Source: Amblyornis subalaris (Eukaryota > Chordata > Aves > Passeriformes > Ptilonorhynchidae). Taken from it: DNA of 64,000 bases. The first letter of the stretch is position 1. Each line of letters begins with the position of its first letter. Below the pieces are notes generated by a model. It made no database searches, was not told the origin of the DNA, and was given only the letters and a program-made list of their open reading frames with translations. Positions 12,343 through 24,990 of the stretch are shown piece after piece. The stretch covers positions 1,124,809-1,188,808 of the forward strand of contig JACAXG010000092.1 in assembly GCA_018881555.1 (NCBI GenBank), read 5' to 3'. The translations under genes were made by a program, and so were the position numbers.

Positions 12343-14829
12343 TTAATGTATTTAAAATATTTCAAAGTTATTGGTCCACTGTACATAAGTACAGAAAAAT
12401 AAGAGTTACAATACTTCTATGCAGAAAGAATTTCAATATCAATAATAATACAGCTAAAATTGTAATACACCCCTTTTCCATTTCTATCTTTGTTTTCTGC
12501 TGTTCTGCCTATCCCGGGTGTTGCTCTGCTCCTCTGGGTCTTGAGATTGGTAGTTGTAGATTGTTGAAAGACATTTTCTTAACACACGTTTATACATTTG
12601 TCTTTCTTCATAGTTTTACAGTACCATGTTGCCTCCGAATTTAGTATAAATGGTGGATTTTACATGTCAGATACTATTTCCGTGTTCTCTTTGTTGTCCC
12701 TAAAACCAGTTGTGCCCAGCCCTTAAAATGCAAAGGATTTGCATTTCTTTAACTGTGTACTGGTGATTTGTTGGTAGTTGTGGGATCTCCGGTGCTGGCT
12801 TATATCCCCTCTCTTCTCATCACATGCCTCTACTCCTCTACATCACATCTTGTGTCTCCACTTCTCAGGGCCTCTACACTCGTAACAGACCTTCATTTTT
12901 CTACACTACATTATTGTATTAGAGTTGTAAGAATCTATAGATAGCTGTTACAAGGAAATATTCTATGTGAAACTATGGTTGTAACATATAAGATTAATTT
13001 TTTTTTAAAAAATAGAAATTTGTAATAGACACTTGGTAAATTGGAGAAACTTCTGTCACAGCAAAACCAAGTAAAGCAAAGGTACAGGCAGGTCAAACAA
13101 AGTTCAGACAGAACAAAGAGGAGAGGTATCAGTCCTGAGGCCTTGCAGATGCAGAGGGAAGTTTATACACTGTTACTGACAAAGACAGCGCTGTGTTGCG
13201 GGAGTGCATGGCTTCCTTTCCCATGCTATATTAGAGCAGAAGAAAGGACTCACACAGGGCTGCTAATTTAGACCTCTTCATGTTTGTGTTTGATTTAGGT
13301 GGGAGAATCATGTGTAACAGTACTTTGCTATTTTGATATTTCATGTCCAATAATTTTCTCTTAACCAAAACAGACTAACTTTATTTATTAAAGAGGGGAA
13401 AAGTTATGATTTTTCCACTTTACACTAATGTAATGTGCATAACTACTTTATATATTTGACAAATTAAGTAAAAGAATGCTAAGCATTTTCTCTTCCTTCC
13501 TCACTGTCTCTGCAGAGAAAATGGCTATGGTTAAAAAAAAAAGACATTCCTATAATAGCTAATTCCATATTTATTCACTATTCTTATTACAAATTAGGGA
13601 ACACTTTTCCTGTTTGTTTGGTTTTTTTTAAAAAAAAATAACAATTCAATAAAATTAAAGTAATATATTTTTATAGATGGTGTCAAAAAGACCTGTATTG
13701 CATGAAACCTATTAGCTCTTCACTGACTAGAAAATAAAGGAGGCTCCTCAAACTCAGTGGAATGAAATTAGTTCTTTTGTTCAACACAAATTTTGACTGC
13801 ATTTGCGTTCAAAAGAAATTTCAGTAGTTGGTTCCTTTTTAGTAGACCACTAGAAGGTTAATCACGAAGTTTAATGCAAGTTTTAATACAAAAAAACCCC
13901 AAACAAACTCAACAAACCTAAAAATGAAACCCAAGGAACCCTCTACAAAATTTAGGCTACAATATAATCTCAGAGTCTGGAGGTTCAGCCATTAAACAGT
14001 TAGAATGATCATGATGTGAAGGAAGTTTTGTTGCTTTGTGCCTGCTTTCCCAGGAGCCCTCACCCCAACACATGGTGGAACTCCCATTAGAGATTTATGA
14101 GATCTGAAAGAGTGGTACTAAAGAAAATATTATAGTGTTACAAAAAGTGCTAGTCAAAGCAGTAACAGCCTCTTAAAATCCCTGTATACAAGTCCAATAA
14201 TCATAATGAGTTCCCAAATGGATTTTCTGCATGAGCAAATGTATGTAAATGCACAAGCAGATAAAATTACAATAAGGAGACATAATTCACCATGGTTTTT
14301 GGTCAAGAATATTCTGCAGTGGTGCAGCATTCAGATGATGATTTTGGCTTGTTCAGCAACGAGCCAACAACTGAAACACCTGAAAACGAACTTATGGTTT
14401 GTCAGCTGGTCTGTCATGAGTGTTAAGTGTCACAGACTCAAAATTATAACCCAGAAATCCTCATTATGCCTAAATACCTGTTTCTTGACAATATTTTCAA
14501 AATGGTAAAATTTATCAATGAATCATTGACATTAGATATTTTCATTGACACTGGATATATAATTAGGCTTGTAGCAGTTGAACAAAGGCTGATGGAATTT
14601 TTCAGGTATTGGGAGGGGAGTTGTGTTTGATTGTTTGGGGCAGGTGTTTTTTTTTAGTCTTGGTTAATGAAGAGAGAAAGCTTTTATTGTCTTCTCACTG
14701 GTTTGGAATAGCGCTCCCATGAAAAAGGCATTAACAAGGAGGGGAGCCTCACAGATATGTTAGCGGACAGAAGGCATAATGAAGAGATAGAAAGAGAAAC
14801 GAATCATAATGATTCTTCCACAGGAAATA
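12343..14829. other. Unique AT-rich sequence
   Basis: No gene or repeat family recognised. A/T runs occur near 12995, 13532 and 13622-13640. Confidence 0.5.
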
Positions 14830-15125
14830 TCTTCCACTGGATTCTAATCACCCATTTAATGTTATAAGAATTCTTATAGAATATGGTGAATCATGTCTAA
14901 TGAACAGTGATGAGATTCACCTCATTAATGACCTTAGCAGGTGAAACTGATTTTTAAGCAGAATTGTTATCTTGAGAGATTGATTAAATTGATTCAAATT
15001 GCAACTGGTTACATAGTAATTTGGTACACATTTTCTTGCAAGTATTGTAAACTGAATCAGTTTTCAGAGCTGTAATGGCAACAGCAACTAATTTTGATTG
15101 TCCTTTGATAATTTCTAGACAACTC
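14830..15125. promoter_or_regulatory. Candidate conserved noncoding element (speculative)
   Basis: About 300 bp rich in homeodomain-type cores (attaat, taatga, attaaattgatt) with balanced, non-repetitive sequence and no open frame. It holds an 8-bp inverted repeat, ggtgaatc (14885-14892) and gattcacc (14914-14921), with a 21-nt spacer. The style resembles vertebrate developmental enhancers. This is inference from texture only; cross-species alignment would decide. Confidence 0.2.
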
Positions 15126-17649
15126 TAAAAAGTGATACCTCAGAAGGCTTCTTTATGATGTAATGTTTAAAAAGAAAGCCAGAAGAGGTTGGGGTTTATT
15201 TAACAGCATTTTTGGGAGGGTTTTCTCCCCTGTTTCTTCAGGTTTTGATATGTCAGAAGTTTTATTTTCTTTGGTCCCATTACCATAGGATTGTTTGAGA
15301 TCTGTGGTATGAAAGGATGCTCAGATGTCTCAGATTGTACAAAAATAGATGAATTGATAAAAATATTAACATATTTTTCCTCAAAAATAACTGTTCTTAC
15401 CCACTCAGATTTTTAAAATCAAATTAAAATCCAATATGTTCTTTTCCGAATAGTAGGATTTTGGAAAAAAGCTTACAATGCATCCATATTCATCAGATCT
15501 CTCATGATTCGCTTTGTTCTGATGTTTTTCCTGGCATGAAAATGCAGTATTAAATCCAGGTTTTGTAGCCTTCCGTGTAGTCTTTTGGAGGCTCTGTATG
15601 TTACACAAACTTTCTGGTGCTGGACTGGTACTGAAAAGGTATACTATTTTAATCCTATATTTTTGCTACTCAAAATAAGTATTCTGTAGAAGTGAATAAA
15701 GAACACAAAACCGAGCTTACTTTACACTAAATATCTCCACTGTTTCAAAGCTGTTCATATGCCATAAAGATTGGAAAGACAATAAATAGCACTTTTTTTC
15801 TCTAAAAAACATACAGCTACATTTCAGTAAAATCAATTATTTGAGTGGGTTGTGTCCATATTATTTTTTTTCTTTTGATAAATGATAGAAAGTCTATGAT
15901 TTTGTAGGACTGATTTCTAAATGAGAAAGAATTAAAGTTGTAAAACATGCTGAATTTGTCAATAACCTCACTGCAAAATATAAACAAATCCTGGTTTGCA
16001 TTCAATGGAATGCAGAAAGGGTACCTAGGAAATTTAATCTGCAGAAATTCCAGCTAACATACCACTGATTCCAGTCCTGTTGCCAAGAAACAGTTCTCTT
16101 CTGTCTCCCTTGGTGCTAATCTCTACTTTTAGCACTGTTCCCCTATTCTCATTAGTCATGCAATGCTTCTCTTAAATGCTAAACCTAGTGCTGAACATTT
16201 TGCCAATTCTTATATCTGGCAATCTTGAAAATGTGCACACTGTCTGTGCACAGCCTGTGCACTGACTACCAGGTTACAGAAAGCTGAAACTCAAGTGCAC
16301 TAATGCATAGATGCTTTTGTACATGTATCTACATTTTAAATAATTGTTTAAGAAATGAAAATTCTTTTGAAATGGAACAATTTAGATTTCCGAAGAGAAA
16401 TGCCAAAAGCATTGCAGTAACTCAACTTATTCCAGGACAGCTGAAGTAATGCCTTTAAGAGTACTTAATTCTGCACAAGATGCATGTAAGTAAGGTAACA
16501 AGCCGTTGTTAATTCCACAACCAAAAATAATTCAGTCTATTTTACATTTGATAAAAGAATTGCAGTATAGCCCAAATAATGTATTAGATATTTCTGAAAG
16601 AAACTGCTAGTAGATATAAGTAAAGAACATGTTGGTAGAAAAATGTCTCAAAAAAAATCTTCCAAATTAAAAATCCAAAACAAAAAAATACATCAAATGA
16701 CTAGCCAATTGACTAGCTTAGGTTCAGTTAACTACATTGTACTTATACGTGGATCTTCATTCAATGGGGCAAAACATTCTATATTTTAAGAGTACACTTA
16801 TAAAGGTATAGATAGAAATGTAAAAACCTTAAGACCTGCTTATGTTACAATTTGCAAACAATCCACAAGTGTCAGATTCCTATTTTGAAGCTTAAGACAG
16901 CAATACATCCTTTAATTTGAACTGAGCTGCATTTTAATACAAATTTGAGTATTTTCAATCAATATTTCATAAATAATTTTGTGCACTTATTCAACTCAGA
17001 TCAGTATCGAAATGTAAGCATGCCTACAGAATGAAAATCAGTGCTGCCAATATCAGTTCCATGTGAACCTCATGGTGTTCTGTGCTTTTTTTCAAGTTTT
17101 AGTTATTCTCAGCTCTGACTTGTAAAAGAATTCATGAGTTCAGAGAAAAGCTTGGTAATGTAAATGCCGGGGGCTCAGAAAGGAAGAAAATACATTATGG
17201 TCTGTATTCCAAATCTTTGAAACTGTGTGGAGGATGATAACAAGTAACATACGCATGGTCTAGAGAAGTGTTAAGACTTCACTTCTGAAAATTTTCTAGA
17301 AAAGAATGTAATACTGATTTTTCTTACTCTCCTCCACGGCTTTTCTATGAAAAACAGTGTTCCAGTTGTGAATATTCACCACGATAATTTTTCAAAAACA
17401 GCCGTTTGAAAGACACAGTGTAAAGACACATTGTGTCCCTTTGTTTTGTTTAGCTTTGTAATCAGTGAGCATTGTAAATTCCAGTGTACTTTATCAATGA
17501 GCCACAGCCTGTATGTTTGTTAGAATGAAAGGAGATCTAGAAGGGGGGTTTTGTTTGTTCATTACATAGTGGGTTTTTTTCAAAAGGGCAGACTAACTAA
17601 ATCCTTAAATAGAGCAAGACTTGCAGTGAAATCTAGGTTGAGACTTAAA
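15126..17649. other. Unique AT-rich sequence
   Basis: No gene or repeat family recognised. Minus-strand open frames at 15405-15608 and 15817-16005 show no domain. Confidence 0.5.
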
Positions 17650-17915
17650 GATGACAAAGAACAATCAACAATTCTCCTTACATTAATGAAATAATTGAAA
17701 GCATTTCATTAGTTGCCAGGCAGATGTATTGTTAGCTCTGCATTTACCACAGATCATTGTTCTGGCTACCATGTCAGCACCATTAGCCATTTTAACTTGT
17801 TATTTGCCTGCCAAATCTCCCTGCTGTAGCACAATTTAACATCCTGAGAATATTAATTATTCATATGCCTATTTGTCAAAGAATAGTTTTTCAGTTTTTC
17901 TTTTGATCTTCCAAA
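17650..17915. promoter_or_regulatory. Candidate conserved noncoding element (speculative)
   Basis: The sequence contains clustered developmental-factor-like sites: ttaatgaaataattg, a cattagccattttaactt segment, and attaattattcatatgcc, which joins a homeodomain core to a POU/octamer-like half. It is free of repeats and open frames. The call rests on sequence style and known enhancer grammar, not on alignment. Confidence 0.22.
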
Positions 17916-18057
17916 TAAAGTGGATCTACCATATCCCTAATGCAAAAAAATCTTAGAAACAGCAAAATGGTGATCACTGCTCTGCTGGTGACTGTTCTGC
18001 CAGCAGAACACAAATAACAGGAAATGCCATCCGGTAGCTCCAGTTTACTGGGTAATT

Positions 18058-20930
18058 TGAATCAAAGAATATAATTCAGTCTGAAATGGATTTTGGAAGA
18101 TCTGTAGTTCAGCTTCCTGATCAAAACAAGAGGTCAGGCCAGGTTGCCGAGGGCTTTGCCTAGTTGACTTTTGGAAACCTTGAAGGAAGGAGACTGCAAG
18201 TCCTCTGGGCAGCCTTTTCTACTGCTTGGCTGTCCTCATGGTGAGAAAGTTTTCCTTATATGCTGAGTAAAACTCATGTTTCAACTTATGATCATTTGCT
18301 CATCTTCCTACCATGCACTGCTGAAAAAGTCTGTTTCATCTTGCTTACCTCCTCTCAGGTAGGGGCAGGTTGTACTGGGTCGCCCTGAGGCAGTCACTTT
18401 CCAGGCTGAACAAGCCCCATTCTCTCATCTTCTCCTCATAGGTCGGGTCCTCCAATTATGACCCTCCACTGGTCTTTCTCCAGTTGGTCAGTGCCTTTTC
18501 TATACCAGAGGGTCCCAAAACTGAGCAGATTATCCAGATGAGATCTCATGAATGCTGAACAGAGAGGGGTAGTCCCTCCCTTCAGTGTCATGGCTTTGTC
18601 ACCATGACTACTTCCTGGGGTGCTGTTGGCCATTTCTGCAGCTGGGGCATGCTGCTTGCTTATGATCAGCTTCTGCCTGCCAGGGCTCCCAGGTCTTTTC
18701 CTGCAGAGATGCCCCTAACCAGGCCCCAGCCTGTGTCCTTGCACTGGTGCCCAAGGACATCACTTGATGTTTGTCATTGTTGCATTTCACGAGATTTTTC
18801 TGCCCATTCCTACAGTCTGGCTAGATCCCTCTGGATGACAGCTCTTATTTCCTGCATGTTGACTCACCCTGCTAAAATGCTATCACCTACAAAACTGGTG
18901 AAAATATCCTATATTACCTCCTCCAGATAATTGATAAAGTAGTAAAACAGGTCAGGTCCCCATTTAGGTCTGCTGTGCTCCATTTCTTACAGACCTCCAC
19001 CACTTCTCACAGGTCTCCAGGTAGATTACGACTCATTAACGTCAACCCTCTGAGCCCAGACATGGAGCTAGTGCTTAGCCAGCTGGATGTCTGCCTATTC
19101 AGAGATAGTAAGAATCAGTGTCAAAAGCTTTTCTGAAGTTGAGTTACACAACATTCATTGTTATGTACTAGATAATCTACTACATACTCTAAATAAACTC
19201 ATCTAGGAACCCTTTCACACAAAAGCTTGGATCAGATGATCTATCCATTCATTCCTTGCACAAGCTGCAGCCTGCTTCTCTGATGTCCAGCTACATATTC
19301 TACTACTCTCTCAGTACCTTCAGTTTCACAGTCACTTCAGTTTCACGGTCACTACAGTAAAAGCTGTGATCAATTGCCCCATCCAAGCAGCTTTCCCCTT
19401 GCAAGTGAAGAGCAGACCCAAATGTGTGTTTGGTGTCTTCACTAACTGTATTAGTAAATTATTCCCAGCACCCTCCAGAAGTCTCCAGGACATTGCCCTG
19501 CTAGCAGATGTCAGAGAGGTTCATGCGCTCCAAGAGCATCAATCTGTGATCCCAAGACTTCCGTATGTCATTTAAAGAAGTCTTTGCACACTTATTCACT
19601 CTGATCTGGTGATCTAAACATGGTTCCATCATGTTATCACCTTCATTGACCTTTCCTCAATCCATGAACCATAAGCTGTTAATGAGTCCATTTTCCATCC
19701 CACAGAAGAGTTGATACATCCAAGTTGCTCTTTACCATAGAGAGCAACCTTTCCTATCATCTTCCTTGCTTTTCCTGAAGAGTTTGTTTCCATTTACTGA
19801 AGTACTCCATTTGTGCAAGTTGTCCTTAGATGTCTGAGTTACTGCAGCAACATTGGAATTTTGTTACTGCTCATGGAGATTTTGCTCCTTCTGCATGTTT
19901 CTCAGGCTGTATTCATTTTTGTACGCACACTTCAGGCTGGTGTCTTATCGCCATTCATTTCCTTGGGTGTCTCTGCTGGCCATTTCACTCATTGCTACCA
20001 CATTTGACTGCTTGTTGTATTCATCCTCTGCCATCATTCTTTGTTTAAAGCTCGCCTCAGCAGGTTGGTCATCCTACTGGCAAAGGACTTTAACACGACT
20101 TTAAGAGATTAATCCTGTCTATCCCAGCACTACTGGGTCCCCACAGAGACAGGAAGTCTGCAGACTAAACATGGATTTCTGTCCCTTACAAGGAGTTTCC
20201 CCACTGCTATCTCCTGCTGCTTCCTTTTGGTGCAGACCCATGGTTCAAGCTCACAGTTGGCTCTGATACATCCCAAGACATGACTTTCCGCCCTTTGCCT
20301 GCTACCAGGACACTGTATATGCTCTGCAGTTTCAAATCTGCAAGGGAGGAGATGTCTTCAGTGCCAGGGGTCAATAACCTCAGCTTTACATCTTGCGTTT
20401 CTGTTGAACAGAAACATTGGCTGCAACTTCCTGTGCAGAAAGGGTTTCAGTCTTGTCTATGTAGGGCCCCAGTGAAGATTCTATCAATCTTTTACCTTCC
20501 TTGGTGCTTCACATTCTGATCAGCTCCACACACAGCCCCTTCACATCGTAGCGGCCCCTCAGCCAATATACATGTGCTGGAGGCAAGGACACCCTCGCTG
20601 TCTCCTCCGGCCACAGAGAGGGGCCCTAGGCACACCCTACAGTCCCATAGCTGGGGAGCTGCATCCTCTTTCTTGATCTGCTCTGGGTTCAGGCCTTTGA
20701 CTTGCCAGGATAGTTGCTCCAGTATCATTTGGTGTGGCATTACCATTGTTGAGCTGTTCCATCACATCCAATGGTGTTTATTCTTCCCTTCTGGTTGAAT
20801 TCTGTTATTTGCACTAAGAGCTGTGGTCCAAGGTCTGGCAGTTGTATAATCATCTTCCTGGCACGGTTGGAAGAGGATCTTGATGCTCCCTGACCCCTAA
20901 TCTGAAGTGAGCTAGAGAGAAATGACATAA
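18058..20930 (-). mobile_element. Long CR1 LINE remnant with ORF1, endonuclease and RT traces
   Basis: This is the longest transposon in the window. Reading the minus strand (high to low coordinates), the following can be traced. Probable ORF1 remnant lies at about 20930-20043, with the ORF1 C-terminal MTNLLRRALN at 20072-20043. The ORF2 endonuclease region follows at about 19960-19285, including LKCAYKNEYSLRNMQKEQ and, antisense, cagaagtctccagg and agcagatgtcag. Then come reverse transcriptase segments (about 19200-18440) and the 3' UTR ending near 18058 (tgaatcaaagaatataat). The RT catalytic FADD motif is decayed to about FVGD near 18880-18900. The segment between endonuclease and RT is mostly missing. 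Many stops and indels show that it is dead. The ORF1 part above 20100 is less certain than the rest. Confidence 0.85.
19319..19352. repeat. 17-bp tandem duplication inside the CR1
   Basis: ttcagtttcacagtcac (19319-19335) is followed directly by ttcagtttcacggtcac (19336-19352), differing at one base. The second copy aligns with the endonuclease segment of CR1 (antisense 'tcatggtcactgcag'). The first copy is therefore a post-insertion duplication, close to the place where the middle of ORF2 is lost. Confidence 0.85.
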
Positions 20931-23900
20931 TTTCACTGAAGTGAAGGAGAATACAGGCTCTGAGAGATTAGGATCAATATTTTTGGAAAGTAGATAAGGT
21001 AAAATAGTAGATAACCATACCTATCCTACTCTTTTGCTGCTTAAAAGCTTTCAGCTGCCTAGCCTGAAATAAGTATTCATGCCAGGTTATCATCTTTTAT
21101 AACCAATTAAACTGTCTGGTACTGTTGATTTTTATACAAAGAATATAGGATAAGGGCCCCTATTGAGCTCAAAGACAAATTAAAATGTGTATCACATTAT
21201 ATTTATATTCGAATCTTTTGTACATTTTGCCTGAGAGGGACAGCTATCTCTCTACAAGAAGGCTGTAATTGCAAGGGATGCATCTCCACAGGACTTCCAC
21301 GATGAAATTGGAAGGTTATTTATAGTAAAGAATAAATTACTACATGGTGTGGCAATGGTAAAATATTACTGAGAATTAGAGAAATAAAACATGATTCTCT
21401 GAAGATGACAGATAAAAATGAATAAAGGAATTTACAACAGATAAAATACAAGAGGCCAGAAAAATAATGACATGCAGTTATTGTGAATAAAATGGTAACT
21501 GTAGGAAAAGTGCAAAACTGACAACTAGATACAGAAGCGCTGAGGATACCAGCAATAGATTTTTCTCAATAGATTAGCAACTCCCACACAAAATTTTTCA
21601 TGGGATAACAATTCAAAAAGGACAGTCAAGCTGCTTCCTTTTCAAAAGGTTAGCCTCTAAAGGGAATGAGAAGTTGCAAAGCTAAATTAGCCTTTTTCTT
21701 ACAATAGGACCTCAGTAATGTATAAAATAAAGTCTTCCGTTTAAAATGGAAGAAAAGATATTACAATGCAAAGCATAATGCCTTTGCTTTATTTCAAGGA
21801 GTCTGTCTTTAGTGATGTTTAAGGCGAGAAAAGAGATAATCCAAATTACTGTCTCTATTCATATTGTACATTTGTGTCTTCCAGCTAGGAGCAGCCTCAA
21901 CTTGCAGACCCCACTGCTGTTCCTAACAACAGCTAAGAGGCTGTAAGGATTCAGATGGGTTTTACTCCCCTGAAAACACTCATCAAACTCTACTCAACAC
22001 TTTTCAACATCTCACATTTGCCACCAACAAATTGAGGAAAATGACCCTGTAGAAGGGTAGCTGGATCTTACAAAAGAAAACTGATTCCTTTCACAGCCTG
22101 TGTCAAGGCTCACAGGCACCAATACACTCACTTCTAAGAGCTCTGGCTGGAACTCACGGCAAAGGTATATTTTTGGACCACCCTCATCCAACTTGTATTT
22201 TGTAGTTTCTTCTTAGGTTGGCTATTGTGTTTCATTTGGATATGCCTATTGTACCCTCGAGGTGCTCACAGTCTTCTTTCCATTCTGTCTTACTTTTCAG
22301 AGCTATTTGAATTTCTCTTTTTTTCCTTCCTAGAGACAGAGGGAATAGTCAGGGCTCGAGCTGTGTCCTTTCACTTTCCACCGATATCTTAGGGTAGCCT
22401 GTGTCTTAAAGTCTGACCTTGCTTTTCGTCAAGTGGAAACAGCCTTGTGCTTTTCCATGAGTGTTCCAGTGTTATGTGCCGACTTGTTATCTTGATGACC
22501 TGATGTTTTAGGCATTGTCTCCTTCTGCCATTCTTATTCCCATGTTTCCCTTTTTCTTTTGCTTCTACACCCAGACATACTCTTCCAGTCTCCACACAAA
22601 GTAGATTTTACATTTTTATTACAATTCTGTGAATCACACAGAAAAATGTGCTTGATGAAAGGGAGTCAGTGATAGAATTCCTTACTGTAGATAAACGTAG
22701 GAGAATAACATCCAGCTTTATTTATAAAATTGATAAAATGCATGTCAGCAGACTAAATACCTACAAGAAAGCAGCACCTCCAGTGTTCCAAATCTTCTCC
22801 CCCCTTTTCAATCAACTGAAGGGTTGATTTAAAACAATATTCAAACAGAGAATAAATGCAATGAAAGTTAATAACACATGAGATTTGAATGTATAATGAA
22901 ATGAGATAGATTTACAGAGCTTCAAATTATTAAAAGAAAATGTTGCCAAATATTATGGCTGATGAAACAAAGAGCTTGTGGGGATGCAGGCAGGCCACGA
23001 TTTCCAGTCTATCCAGTGTTGAAATATAGAGTCTATACATGACAACCTCGGCACATATAACCATAGAGGAAAGCATTTATCCGTACTGTGAGGGATTGTT
23101 AAATATTCTTTGTTCATGTAACGTTATCAGGGAAAGAATTTCCACATTTACAGCCAAAACTAGGATACAGTTTGACATTCAAGGCTGTGTTAAAACAGAA
23201 TGACAAGTGGTCGATTTGCTAGGCCATACCAGCCATCAGACGTCTTTAATTTTATACCACGTCAAAGTTATTATGAACAGTGTCTCAAGCCTGAGACCAA
23301 TATTTGGTAAAAATGGAAATATTCTTGAAGGACTTGGTGCAAAACCTAAATTTTGATAGACATTGACTAGTACAAACTGAAATTTCTTCCCTACTTTGCT
23401 TTTATTGCCTAATTCTAAACCACCAGACTTTACCTAGGATGATGGTGTCGAACTTGATGATGGGTGATAAATCCTTGGATCTACTAACTTCTCTTTCCTT
23501 TGGTTGCATTAGATTATAGCTCTAAAAGAGCTTTACAAATTTTTTTTCTAAAAGGAAAACAAAACAAGAAAGATAGTCTCTTACAGGTAAGAAAGTTTTT
23601 GTTCACTAAAAAGAAAAATGGAACTGAACACTGACCTAAGAAACAGCTGCTGTACCTCTCAGTGACATGAAGCTGGTTCTGTTCTGCATGCAGCCACATG
23701 AATTACCTTTTACTGCTGCTTATCATGCCATGCTAGCTTTTCATGTGCAGCATCATAGGGATGTAGCATCTGGTATTTGCCTCTTGCACAGAGCCAAACC
23801 CAAGAACAAACTGTGGCTTATAGGTATGTACCTTTTAACCTTGAACAGGTTCTGTTGCCATGAATTGGAAGAGCGTAGTCAAAAGAGGCATTTCACAGCT

Positions 23901-24899
23901 AGAAGTTTCTGAGAACATGGTGAAGGGGTTTCACCTGACATCTGTTTTCTGGATACTGACTGTCACGAATATTGCTGTCACTCGGCTGTTTCCTTCATCT
24001 TGCAGAGGATTTCAGTGAGACATTAGAAATGACAGAAGGAATCAGCTGGAGTCTAGCTAAGTTAAAACAGAGTCAGCAGCATCTGTTAGAGTACCTTTGG
24101 AACAAGGGTCTGATTTCCAGCTTAAACTTCACAAAACTTCACAAGCTAAATTGCTTGGAGATATGCTTATGAGAAAATGTAACATTTAAATTCAAGGTCA
24201 GACTGAAGAGAAAGGAGGAAGTCAGACTTTCAGGGAAAAGTTCCTAATACTTCTTTACATACTAGTAACCCAAGTGCTAGATAAAGTCCATTTCTAGAAA
24301 TTCAAAAGAGTGTTACAGAATTTGATTGGTATTGCATATTTACAATATACAAAAATAAATTCCTTTCTAAAAGAAGAAGCAGAATTATAGTAGAACATAT
24401 ACTTTTTATTCCAAGTGTATCAGCAACCAACTATAAAGCTTTGGCCCTGAGACTAGTCAATGTTCTGAACAGAGTATCAAAAATCTGTGTGGTAACTGGG
24501 AAGAATTAGGTAAATCAGAGGTATTAAACACTGCTAGAATATGGTGCCATTACAATAAGAGAGACCAAAGAAGGAAAAAATGTCTCCAGAATTACCACTT
24601 TACTCAGGTCAGTACTTCAACTCTCCTCGAGATTCATATTGCAAAATCTAATCCCAGAATTAGATTCTGGTAGCCTTTTCCAAAGAGTATTCCTGTCTTT
24701 AAAGCTTAGAGAAAGTTTGTTGAACTTGTCTCTTCAAATACAGAAAACCCAGGCTCAGCATCCCTCTTAACCTATGAGGATTTATAACTTCATCTTCCCC
24801 CTCAGTGAATAGCATTTCGGTTAACATGTGGCTATAGGCTACAAACACTTTTCTCCCTTTCTCTGACATTCTTTGAATGCTGATTGCACTGGCCTGTTT

Positions 24900-24903
<4 letters not shown>
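20931..24903. other. Unique AT-rich sequence
   Basis: About 4 kb with no gene, RNA or transposon recognised. Short open frames at 22389-22595, 23514-23699, 23667-23912 and 23972-24172 overlap on opposite strands or lack domains. Confidence 0.55.
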
Positions 24904-24935
<32 letters not shown>

Positions 24936-24990
24936 AGAAAAGAAGAAAAAAAGAGGAAAAAAAAGAAAAAAAAAGGAAGAGAAGGAAGAG
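24904..24990. repeat. 87-bp homopurine tract with a 29-A run
   Basis: An uninterrupted run of 29 A (24904-24932) continues as A/G-only sequence to 24990. It could be an old poly(A) tail, but the sequence to the left (24700-24900) was not recognised as a retroposed gene in plus orientation. Long homopurine DNA can adopt triplex structure. The minus-strand open frame here (24699-25037) is stop-free because of the tract (poly-F). Confidence 0.95.

Noticed and set aside
12081..12644. 187-codon plus-strand open frame, the longest of the window
   Set aside because: It crosses the CTAT/CTGT microsatellite, which has no stops in this frame (YLSV repeats). The flanking peptide has no domain.
19366..20104. 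Overlapping short plus-strand open frames with hydrophobic stretches
   Set aside because: They are antisense shadows of the minus-strand CR1 endonuclease/ORF1 region.
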